From DASRAA01 sp036512955 (GTDB taxonomy: Bacteria > Acidobacteriota > Terriglobia > Terriglobales > Acidobacteriaceae): a stretch of 52,170 bases of DNA. The stretch lies in the NCBI GenBank assembly GCA_036512955.1, contig DATBZX010000076.1, positions 1-52,170 on the forward strand, in the 5' to 3' direction. The notes below the pieces were generated by a model, which did not search any database, was not told the DNA's origin, and saw nothing but the letters and a program-made list of their open reading frames with translations. Below, in pieces: positions 1 through 5,885 of this stretch. Both the position numbers and the translations under genes were made by a program. Numbering within the stretch: position 1 is the first letter of the stretch; each line of letters opens with the position of its first letter.

Positions 1-51
1 AAGCCATGCCCCTTCAAGGCAACGCTACGGAATGAAGTTCAGGAGATTGCC

Positions 52-375
52 ATGTACGCGGTGATCCGCGCCGGGGGAAAGCAGTATCGCGTCGCACCCG
101 GAGACGTAATCGAGATCGAGAAGCTGCCGCAGTCGAGCGGCGAAAACGTGCAGTTTGACGATGTGCTGGCGGTGAGCGCGTCTGAGGGCGAGATTGCCAA
201 GCCTGCGGCGGCGTTTGTGTCGGGCCAAGTGGTCGAACAGGGCCGCGGCGACAAGATTCTGGTGTTCCACCTGAAGCGCAAGAAGCAGTATAAGAAGCTG
301 CAGGGACATCGCCAGTCGTATACCGCGGTGAAGATTACCGGCATCAGCGTGGACGGACAGGCGCTCAAGGCGTAA
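52..375 (+). CDS. rplU: 50S ribosomal protein L21
   Basis: Ribosomal protein L21, a 23S rRNA-binding component of the large subunit. The 107-residue product has the family's usual length. It begins with the hallmark YAVIRAGGKQYRV and carries the KILVFHLKRKKQYKK and GHRQ segments that contact rRNA. The ATG at 52 follows an AGGAG at 41-45 with a 6-nt spacer. rpmA follows after about 320 bases and obgE after that, the standard rplU-rpmA-obg order. The stop codon overlaps a possible short downstream ORF as TAATG. Identification is secure. Confidence 0.98.
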   Translation: MYAVIRAGGKQYRVAPGDVIEIEKLPQSSGENVQFDDVLAVSASEGEIAKPAAAFVSGQVVEQGRGDKILVFHLKRKKQYKKLQGHRQSYTAVKITGISVDGQALKA

Positions 376-521
376 TGCTGCTCTGTCAGGTGCTGGTGGT
401 GGCGTTGGCGGCGGTGAAGCGCTTCGATGCGGTGGTGCTGCACGCGTGGTCGGCGGCGCGGGAAATGTTCCGGTCGATTCGCGGGTTTGGGTCGGACGGC
501 GAGGCTCCCCTCGCGGACTAA
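375..521 (+). CDS. possible 48-residue ORF coupled to rplU
   Basis: A short reading frame whose ATG overlaps the rplU stop (TAATG), an arrangement typical of translational coupling. The 48-residue product starts MLLCQVLVVALAAV, a hydrophobic stretch that could be a short membrane segment, followed by a more polar tail. It stops inside the palindromic repeat at 502-533, at the TAA of the repeat's own GGACTAAAGTCC core. I recognise no family; the Prp protease found at this place in Firmicutes is longer and does not match. It may be decayed sequence rather than a gene. Confidence 0.25.
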   Translation: MLLCQVLVVALAAVKRFDAVVLHAWSAAREMFRSIRGFGSDGEAPLAD

Positions 522-533
522 AGTCCGCTTGGG
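502..533 (+). repeat. palindromic repeat, TAAAG-centred hairpin
   Basis: Perfect inverted repeat GCGGACT/AGTCCGC (513-519 and 522-528) around a two-base centre, set between CTCCC and TTGGG flanks. It belongs to the intergenic hairpin family seen again near 1108, 1150, 3426, 4692, 7325, 8108, 12019, 12964, 37687 and 42224, always in this orientation. Confidence 0.8.
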
Positions 534-556
534 AAATTATAAAGAGTGGCTGTAAC

Positions 557-645
557 GGCACGCCTCAAGGCGTGCCCCTTCAAGACGAGAGAATTTGAGG
601 CCCGGCTGAGGCTGTGTCCCTTCAAAGCGGCAGAATTTAGATTCA
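557..645 (+). repeat. GGCACGCC hairpin and degenerate tandem units
   Basis: GGCACGCC (557-564) pairs with GGCGTGCC (569-576) across TCAA. It is followed by CCCTTCAAGACGAGAGAATTT. A second, degenerate copy follows: a GGCTGAGGC hairpin, then CCCTTCAAAGCGGCAGAATTT. The unit is thus a hairpin plus a CCCTTCAA...AGAATTT tail of roughly 43 bases, present at least twice. A similar CCCCTTCAAGGCAACGC lies just upstream of rplU (10-26). The rest of the 376-699 gap shows no other feature apart from the possible short ORF. Confidence 0.6.
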
Positions 646-699
646 AACCGGTGACGTTGAGGCCGGCGAAGTTCAGATTCATAACGGCGGAAACTAGAT

Positions 700-960
700 A
701 TGGCACATAAAAAAGGTTTAGGCAGTTCGAGAAACGGCCGCGATTCGAATGCGCAGCGGCTTGGCATCAAGGCGTTCGGCGGCCAGCTCGTGTCGGGCGG
801 CACCATCATCGTGCGGCAGCGCGGAACACCCTTGAAGGCCGGCCTCAATGTAGGGCGCGGCAAAGATGACACGCTGTTTGCCAAGGTGACGGGCACGATC
901 CTGTTCAAGGACCGCGGCCAGCTGGGCAAGTTCGTGTCGGTGGTTCCGCAGGGCGAGTAG
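700..960 (+). CDS. rpmA: 50S ribosomal protein L27
   Basis: Ribosomal protein L27, whose N-terminal arm reaches the peptidyl-transferase centre. The product is 86 residues and starts MAHKKGLGSSRNGRDSNAQR, the classic N-terminus, without the cleavable extension seen in Firmicutes and consistent with no Prp protease gene nearby. The motifs GGTIIVRQRGT and VGRGKDDTLFA are intact. Upstream lie about 320 repeat-bearing bases after rplU; downstream is a good terminator hairpin at 1038-1068, so rpmA probably ends a transcript before obgE. Confidence 0.98.
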   Translation: MAHKKGLGSSRNGRDSNAQRLGIKAFGGQLVSGGTIIVRQRGTPLKAGLNVGRGKDDTLFAKVTGTILFKDRGQLGKFVSVVPQGE

Positions 961-1037
961 TTGTTAGCTGGTAATTAGTAACTGGTGGCGCGAGATTTTC
1001 GCGAAGTCCGGTTCTAGTTGGCTGAAACGAAGAATTC

Positions 1038-1068
1038 AAGGCCTCGTGGATGCGGGGCCTTTGTTGTT
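1038..1068 (+). terminator. intrinsic terminator after rpmA
   Basis: AAGGCCTCG (1038-1046) pairs with CGGGGCCTT (1053-1061) over a 6-base loop with one G-T wobble, and a T-rich tail follows (TTGTTGTT). It lies 78 bases past the rpmA stop. Confidence 0.7.
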
Positions 1069-1107
1069 GGTGCGCAAGTATGAGGCTCGGGCTGGCGCAA
1101 CAGTGTC

Positions 1108-1167
1108 GTCGGTTAAAACCGACTCCGTAAGTTAACAGGCTGCGGTGACGCGGCGCTGAAGCGCCGC
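1108..1167 (+). repeat. two palindromic hairpins upstream of obgE
   Basis: GTCGGTT/AACCGAC (1108-1114, 1117-1123) and GCGGCGC/GCGCCGC around TGAA (1150-1156, 1161-1167). Both match the TAAAG/TGAAG-centred family in design and orientation. The second ends 15 bases before the obgE start, so it probably lies in the leader. Confidence 0.75.
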
Positions 1168-1182
1168 ACTACCCAAGAATCC

Positions 1183-2238
1183 ATGTTCGTTGATGAAGCG
1201 AAAATTCGGGTGAAGGCCGGCGACGGCGGGAACGGCTGCATGGCGTTTCGGCGGGAGAAGTTCGTCCCGCGCGGCGGACCTTCGGGCGGCGATGGCGGTC
1301 ACGGCGGCGACGTGATCATGGAGTCCAGCGAGCGTCACAACACGCTGGTGCACTTCCGCTTCAATCCGGAATACAAGGCGGAGCGCGGGCGTCATGGCGA
1401 AGGATCGGACTGCACTGGGCGCCAAGGTGTCGATGTGGTGCTGAAGGTTCCGGTCGGGACGATCGTGTATGACGAGATGACGGGCGAGATCGTTCACGAC
1501 TTCTCGGGGCCGGATGAACGGATCGTGATTGCGCATGGCGGGCGCGGTGGACGCGGCAACGCGCGGTTTGCGACGTCGACGCACCAGGCTCCACGCGAGC
1601 ATGAGTTGGGATTTCCGGGAGAAGAGCGCACGCTGCGGTTGGAGTTGAAGCTGCTGGCGGATGTCGGGCTGGTGGGGTATCCCAACGCCGGCAAGAGCAC
1701 GCTGATCTCGCGCATTTCGGCGGCGCGTCCCAAGATTGCGGATTATCCGTTTACCACGCTGCAACCGAACCTCGGAGTCGTGGTGGTGGGAGAGGCTCCG
1801 GAAGAGTTCAGCTTCGTGGTGGCCGACATCCCCGGGCTGATTGAAGGCGCCAGCCAAGGTGCGGGGTTGGGTACGCAGTTTCTGCGGCACATCGAACGGA
1901 CGCGACTGCTGGTGCACCTGGTGGATGTGTCGGATGCGAGCGGAAGACCCGATCCGGCGAAAGACTACGAACTGATTACGAAAGAGCTGGCGAACTTTGG
2001 GGCGGGGCTGGATACGAAGCCGACCATCGTGGTGGCGTCGAAGATCGATGCGGTGAATAAAGATAAGCTGGCCAAGCTCAAGCGATATTGCAAGCGGAAG
2101 AAGCTGGAGCTATTTGCGATTTCGGCGGTGACCGGCGAAGGGGTTGAAGACCTGAAGTGGGCGATGGCGAAGCGGGTGGAAGCGGTGCGGGAAGTGAAGG
2201 CTCCTGTTGTGCGGGTCGAATTGTCGGACGATGTGTAG
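1183..2238 (+). CDS. obgE: Obg family GTPase
   Basis: Obg/CgtA GTPase acting in 50S subunit maturation. The 351-residue protein has the glycine-rich Obg fold over roughly residues 1-158 (FVDEAKIRVKAGDGGNGC, FRREKFVPRGGPSGGDGG). The G domain follows, with G1 GYPNAGKST near residue 167, DYPFTTL, G3 DIPGLIEGA near 213, a SKID G4 region near 285 and an ISAVTGEG G5. It ends soon after the G domain, so the C-terminal OCT extension is absent, as in many short Obg proteins. No strong Shine-Dalgarno is seen before the ATG at 1183. Position after rplU-rpmA is the conserved arrangement. Confidence 0.97.
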   Translation: MFVDEAKIRVKAGDGGNGCMAFRREKFVPRGGPSGGDGGHGGDVIMESSERHNTLVHFRFNPEYKAERGRHGEGSDCTGRQGVDVVLKVPVGTIVYDEMTGEIVHDFSGPDERIVIAHGGRGGRGNARFATSTHQAPREHELGFPGEERTLRLELKLLADVGLVGYPNAGKSTLISRISAARPKIADYPFTTLQPNLGVVVVGEAPEEFSFVVADIPGLIEGASQGAGLGTQFLRHIERTRLLVHLVDVSDASGRPDPAKDYELITKELANFGAGLDTKPTIVVASKIDAVNKDKLAKLKRYCKRKKLELFAISAVTGEGVEDLKWAMAKRVEAVREVKAPVVRVELSDDV

Positions 2239-2259
2239 GCGGTAGATCGAGAGCTGCGA

Positions 2260-2550
2260 ATGAGGGTAGGCGAGACTACTAGAGTACAAAAGGATCGACG
2301 CTTCGCGACTCTGCACAAACGTGTTTCTCCCTTTCGAGTTGGAATATTAGGCATAGCTTGCTACGCCGGGTCAATAGCCTGGGTTGCGACCTGGTCGAAA
2401 CTAGTTCATCGTGCCGATCCGCCCGGCTGGATAGTAGAGCACACCATCCCCGCTGGTGCGTACTATTTGGCTGCATTTGGTGGGCTTCTCTTTATTTCTG
2501 CATTGCTGTGGGCTGTTGCAAGATGGATATTGCACAAGGGTTCGAGTTGA
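2260..2550 (+). CDS. small membrane protein, unknown
   Basis: A 96-residue protein between obgE and nadD on the same strand. The N-terminal 25 residues are basic and polar. Two hydrophobic segments follow, about residues 28-46 (VGILGIACYAGSIAWVA) and 65-90 (AGAYYLAAFGGLLFISALLWAVARW), separated by a short hydrophilic loop. No family is recognised. The ATG at 2260 is the first possible start; there is no clear ribosome-binding site and later starts are possible. Its base composition is lower in GC than its neighbours. It is probably a real lineage-specific gene, but evidence is limited to the open frame and membrane pattern. Confidence 0.5.
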   Translation: MRVGETTRVQKDRRFATLHKRVSPFRVGILGIACYAGSIAWVATWSKLVHRADPPGWIVEHTIPAGAYYLAAFGGLLFISALLWAVARWILHKGSS

Positions 2551-2634
2551 AAGCTGGGCTTGCATCACCAGCCGGTGTTTGAATCCGCACTTGCGGGGGA
2601 TGCGCTGAACCCGCAAACTGTAGCTACGAACTGA

Positions 2635-3351
2635 ATGAATATCGCACTGTTTGGCGGCACCTTCGATCCCATCCATCGCGGACACTTGAATGTGGCCCGC
2701 GCGGCTGCTGAGCGGTTCAGGCTGAAGAAAGTCTGGTTTGTTCCGGCTGACATTCCGCCGCACAAACAGAAGGCGCCGGTCACCTCGTACTTTCATCGCT
2801 ACTCGATGGTGGCGCTGGCGCTGGTGGGAGAACCGGATTTTCTGCCATCCCTGCTCGAAGCACCCGACCCGGAAGCGCACGTGGAGCGGCGACCAAGTTA
2901 CTCGATCGATACCATACGGCGAGTGAAGGCTGGGTTGCGTAAGAGCGACCGCCTTTACTTCCTGATCGGGATCGACGCCTTTCGCGAAATCGGGACGTGG
3001 TACAAGGCAGAGGAATTGCTGCGCGAGTGCGACTTCATCGTGGCGGCGCGTCCAGGGTATTCGCTGACGGACATCGTCAACTCGCTGCCAGTTGGATTGC
3101 GTCCCAAAGATAATGACGCGGTGCTGAGTCAGGAGACCCCGCCCTACCGCCAAAAGAGGGCGGTAGAACGGGGCACCCGGCTGTTGGAATTTGCGGGCGT
3201 CCGTTTGCATTTGTTGCCGGAGACGCATGAGGATGTTTCGGCTACGCAGATACGCGCGGTGACTAAGCGAGGCAGAGGGTTAAAGAAGCTCGTGCCTGAT
3301 TCCGTCGCGGAATACATTTACAAAGAGCATTTGTATCGCAGCAAGAGCTAG
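2635..3351 (+). CDS. nadD: nicotinate-nucleotide adenylyltransferase with palindromic-repeat insert
   Basis: NadD transfers AMP to nicotinate mononucleotide in NAD synthesis. The 238-residue protein starts MNIALFGGTFDPIHRGH, the nucleotidyltransferase signature with the HxGH catalytic motif. PADIPPHK and a late SATQIRA (the usual ISSTxIR position) follow. It is longer than typical NadD because residues about 167-182 (ETPPYRQKRAVERGTR) are encoded by a palindromic repeat at 3134-3180 that stays in frame. The insert lies in a variable region before the C-terminal motif, so activity is probably kept. The neighbours obgE, rsfS and rlmH are the common bacterial order. Confidence 0.95.
   Translation: MNIALFGGTFDPIHRGHLNVARAAAERFRLKKVWFVPADIPPHKQKAPVTSYFHRYSMVALALVGEPDFLPSLLEAPDPEAHVERRPSYSIDTIRRVKAGLRKSDRLYFLIGIDAFREIGTWYKAEELLRECDFIVAARPGYSLTDIVNSLPVGLRPKDNDAVLSQETPPYRQKRAVERGTRLLEFAGVRLHLLPETHEDVSATQIRAVTKRGRGLKKLVPDSVAEYIYKEHLYRSKS
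3134..3180 (+). repeat. coding palindromic repeat in nadD (element A)
   Basis: CTACCGCC (3144-3151) pairs with GGCGGTAG (3159-3166), with an outer CCCCG/CGGGG stem (3137-3141, 3169-3173). It ends GGGGCACCCGG. A near copy (element B) lies in rnr at 13686-13731, with CTATCGCC/GGCGATAG as the inner stem. It is translated within NadD with no stop codon. Confidence 0.85.
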
Positions 3352-3419
3352 AGTGATTAGGCAGGGATAGGTACAGTGCCGTCGGCTGAAGAGCCTGCTT
3401 GGAAACTAAGAAGAGCAAA

Positions 3420-3560
3420 TCCCCCGCGGACTGAAGTCCGCGAGGGACGTCAAACTGATGCGAACATTCTGGCGGCTAAAGGGGTCCCGTTCGACTCGCT
3501 GCGCTCGCTCAGGGCAGGCTCTTCGACTGCGTTCGCCGGGCTCACTCCGCTCAGGATGAC
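3420..3560 (+). repeat. cluster of short repeats between nadD and rsfS
   Basis: The 3352-3654 gap is largely repeat sequence. GCGGACT/AGTCCGC (3426-3432, 3435-3441) with a GAGGGACGTCAAA tail is a family hairpin. From 3490, TTCGACTCGCTGCGCTCGCT then CAGGGCAGGC is followed by a partial second copy, CTTCGACTGCGTTCGCCGGG and CTCAGGATGAC (3520-3560). The TTCGACxxxCTCAGG word recurs inside the rsfS tail at 4096-4113. Confidence 0.7.
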
Positions 3561-3579
3561 AGTGATGAAGAATATTGTT

Positions 3580-3621
3580 CCCATCCTTTCCCAAAAGACG
3601 GGAAAGCATGGGGTACCCAGG
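3580..3621 (+). repeat. palindromic repeat, CCCATCCTTTCCC type (element C)
   Basis: CCCATCCTTTCCC pairs imperfectly with GGGAAAGCATGGGG across AAAAGAC, ending GGGGTACCCAGG. Related to elements D (rsfS tail) and E (after rnr). It lies just upstream of the chosen rsfS start and could extend the open frame if an earlier start were used. Confidence 0.75.
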
Positions 3622-3654
3622 ATATTTGCAAGTTTAGGAGATCGAGCGAAACGC

Positions 3655-4212
3655 ATGAAACAAGATGAAATCAGGGCCCAAGTGGCCATCGCGGTAAGGG
3701 CCTGCATCGAGAAGAAGGCGGAAGACATCAGCATCCTGCGGCTGGATGCGCAGGCCAGCGGATTCACCGACTACTTTGTGATTTGTTCGGCGGCGAACCC
3801 GCGGCAGGTGCAGGCCATCGGCGATGAAGTCGATATGAAGCTCAGCAAGTTGGGGTACGAACCTTCGCACGTGGAAGGCCGGAACCAGGCGGAGTGGTTG
3901 CTACTGGATTATGTGGACTTTGTAGTGCACATCTTCTCCGAGAGTGTGCGCAAGTTTTACGACCTGGAGAGATTATGGAAGACCGCGACGCGTCTCCAGC
4001 TTTCCGACCTGGAGAAACCGGCGCCCAAGAAAGCGGTGGTGGCGGCTAAGCGCGTGGTTGTGAAGAAGACGGCGACGAAGAAGCGTCCCACCCCTTCGAC
4101 AAGCTCAGGGCAAGCTTTTTCCCACAAGAAGGGAAAGGGTGGGGCACCCGGCGCGAGGAAGACGACTGCGGTGAAGCGAACCGTGGTAAAGCGGACGAAG
4201 AAGGGTTCGTAA
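3655..4212 (+). CDS. rsfS: ribosomal silencing factor RsfS with long basic tail
   Basis: RsfS binds L14 on the 50S subunit and blocks subunit joining when nutrients are poor. The family core is clear over residues 1-120: DISILRLDAQASGFTDYFVICSA, DEVDMKLSKLGYEPSHVEG and WLLLDYVDFVVHIFSESVRKFYDLERLW. I chose ATG 3655 because it begins just before the conserved domain and follows AGGAG at 3636-3640, though the spacer is long. The 185-residue protein exceeds the usual 105-120 residues by a Lys/Arg/Val-rich tail of about 65 residues (KRVVVKKTATKKR, TAVKRTVVKRTKKGS). The tail is interrupted by a peptide encoded by a palindromic repeat. rlmH follows 4 bases later. Confidence 0.93.
   Translation: MKQDEIRAQVAIAVRACIEKKAEDISILRLDAQASGFTDYFVICSAANPRQVQAIGDEVDMKLSKLGYEPSHVEGRNQAEWLLLDYVDFVVHIFSESVRKFYDLERLWKTATRLQLSDLEKPAPKKAVVAAKRVVVKKTATKKRPTPSTSSGQAFSHKKGKGGAPGARKTTAVKRTVVKRTKKGS
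4087..4151 (+). repeat. nested coding repeat in rsfS tail (element D)
   Basis: CCCACCCC and TTTTTCCC pair with GGGAAA and GGGTGGGG, ending GGGGCACCCGG. Between the two left-arm parts sits TTCGACAAGCTCAGGGCAAG, a copy of the TTCGAC..CTCAGGGCA repeat seen near 3490, which looks like one repeat placed in another. It is translated as PTPSTSSGQAFSHKKGKGGA without a stop. Confidence 0.75.
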
Positions 4213-4216
4213 GCCG

Positions 4217-4660
4217 GTGAAACTTCGTATCGCCTGGATCGGCAAGACGCGCAGCCCGGCGATCCAATCGCTCACGGCGGAATACTTGAAGCGTCTATCG
4301 CACTACGCGGCATGCGACGCGCTGGAACTGGCGTCGGAGACCACGTTGCTGAAGCAGGTGGAGAAGAGTTCCGGTCGTACTCCGCCTGTACTGGTGCTAC
4401 TGGACGCGCGCGGCAAGCAGTTAGCTTCGGAAGAAATCGCGAATTTTCTCGACTACCACCTTTCGCACGACACGCAAGACTTGTGGTTCGCGATAGGTCC
4501 GGCCGATGGATGGAGCGATGCGACGCGAACCAAGGCCAAACATATCTTGTCATTTGGGAAGATCACGCTGCCGCACGAACTGGCGCGGGTGGTCTTGTTG
4601 GAGCAGTTGTATCGCGGGTTCACGATTATGAAAGGCCATCCGTATCATGGCGGGCACTAG
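4217..4660 (+). CDS. rlmH: 23S rRNA pseudouridine-1915 N3-methyltransferase
   Basis: RlmH is a small SPOUT-class methyltransferase that methylates pseudouridine 1915 of 23S rRNA on the assembled 70S ribosome, using S-adenosylmethionine. The 147-residue product has the family's size. It starts KLRIAWIGKT, has LDARGKQLASEEIA and FAIGPADGWSD (the cofactor-binding knot region), and ends with the typical LEQLYRGFTIMKGHPYHGGH. The start is GTG at 4217, four bases after the rsfS stop, so the two genes are cotranscribed and probably coupled. Confidence 0.96.
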   Translation: MKLRIAWIGKTRSPAIQSLTAEYLKRLSHYAACDALELASETTLLKQVEKSSGRTPPVLVLLDARGKQLASEEIANFLDYHLSHDTQDLWFAIGPADGWSDATRTKAKHILSFGKITLPHELARVVLLEQLYRGFTIMKGHPYHGGH

Positions 4661-4684
4661 CGCGTGGTCAGTGGTTTGCGACGG

Positions 4685-4752
4685 CCAGCCGGGGCTAAAG
4701 CCCGCATAGTTACGACGGCATTGACGCTGGCCTGAAGGCCAGTGCTTCCACC
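4685..4752 (+). repeat. two palindromic hairpins after rlmH
   Basis: GGGCT/AGCCC (4692-4696, 4699-4703) and CTGGCC/GGCCAG around TGAA (4727-4732, 4737-4742) followed by GCTTCCACC. The second has a close relative at 13012-13027, which also has a TTCCACC tail. Confidence 0.8.
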
Positions 4753-4780
4753 GGGAGAACTCACTGAAGGAATGTTAGTC

Positions 4781-5653
4781 ATGCATCGTAATCTGATCGC
4801 CACAGCGATGGCCTGCGTAATCTTCGGAAGCGCGCTGGGGGCGAGTGGGCAACCGGCGGCGAAGAAGGCCCCGCTGGCGACGGCGTTTGCTCCGCTGGAC
4901 CAATGGAAGGCAGCGGTGCTGGCAGGGGATGCCGCAAAGTTGGGCGCATTCTACAGCTCAAACCCCGCGGCGCGAGTCATTCTCACGTCGGGCGAGACCA
5001 ACGCACAAGCGGATATCGCATTCTGGACCGGACTGAAAGCGCGCAGCGTGAAACTCGACATCGCGCAGTCGGTGCCTACGGAGACGGGCTTTCAGCAGGT
5101 TGTATTCCAGGCAGAGATTTCGTCTCCGACGCAGAACAAGAGGCAAACGGTTTACGTCTTGAGCGGCCAACTTTGGCAGAAGCAGGGTGAGCAGTGGCGG
5201 ATTGTGGCCACCAGGCGAGGCGACACGACTCGGTTGCTGCAGCCCATGTCGACCGACAAGGAAATCTACGTTCCGGGACTGAATGCGCATGAGGAAATTG
5301 CGTACGCGCTGAAACTGGCGGCACAACAACATAAGCGCGTGCTGATCGTCTTCGGGGCCAATTGGTGCTATGACTGCCACGTGCTCGACCTGGCGTTCCG
5401 GCGTCCGGATGTGTCGGCTGTGCTGACGCCCAACTACGAAGTCGTCCATGTCGATGTGGGTGAGGGCGACAAGAACCAGGACATTATGAAGCAATATCAG
5501 GTTCCCATGGCGCGTGGAATTCCGGCGGTTGCGGTGCTCGATGGTAACGGCAAGTTGCTCTATAGCCAGAAGGGCGGCGAGTTTGAGAAGGCGAGGGCGC
5601 TGGGGCCGGATGACCTGGTCGCGTTCCTGAATAAATGGAAGCCGGCAAGTTAG
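4781..5653 (+). CDS. exported SnoaL-like plus thioredoxin-fold protein
   Basis: A 290-residue exported protein. The start ATG at 4781 has GAAGGA (4766-4771) nine bases upstream. Residues 1-23 form a signal peptide ending near ASGQPAA. Residues about 38-150 (LDQWKAAVLAGDAAKLGAFYSS ... GEQWRIVATRRG) look like a DUF4440/SnoaL-type cone domain. Residues about 170-288 are a thioredoxin-like fold with GANWCYDCHVLDLAF near 191, then a cis-Pro region RGIPAVAVLDGNGKL. The CYDC active site and export suggest a periplasmic thiol protein. The role of the first domain is unknown. It appears to stand alone between repeat-bearing gaps. Confidence 0.85.
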   Translation: MHRNLIATAMACVIFGSALGASGQPAAKKAPLATAFAPLDQWKAAVLAGDAAKLGAFYSSNPAARVILTSGETNAQADIAFWTGLKARSVKLDIAQSVPTETGFQQVVFQAEISSPTQNKRQTVYVLSGQLWQKQGEQWRIVATRRGDTTRLLQPMSTDKEIYVPGLNAHEEIAYALKLAAQQHKRVLIVFGANWCYDCHVLDLAFRRPDVSAVLTPNYEVVHVDVGEGDKNQDIMKQYQVPMARGIPAVAVLDGNGKLLYSQKGGEFEKARALGPDDLVAFLNKWKPAS

Positions 5654-5682
5654 ACCGGATCAGGTCGATGTAGAAAATCAAA

Positions 5683-5794
5683 AGGCAGCCACGGATTACA
5701 CGGATCGGAACGGATAATTCCGGAGCAGAAGACAAGGCAACGGCGAATTGCCCGGAAGATGCGGATGATTCCGGGGCAGAAGAATAGGGCAACT
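5683..5794 (+). repeat. CACGGATTACACGGAT repeat and a 32-bp imperfect direct repeat
   Basis: GCCACGGATTACACGGATCG opens the stretch, resembling a motif found between genes in many bacteria. Two imperfect copies of a roughly 32-bp unit follow: 5711-5742 (starting CGGATAATTCCGGAGCAGAA) and 5762-5794 (starting CGGATGATTCCGGGGCAGAA). Each continues into GGCAAC or GGGCAAC. No coding function is evident. Confidence 0.65.
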
Positions 5795-5885
5795 GAAAGC
5801 CGAGTCTGCCAACACTGAGTCGCGAGACCGGTCCAGTACTCTTGCTACATTAGTTACAAACCTAACCGAAGTGGGAGTCACACAC

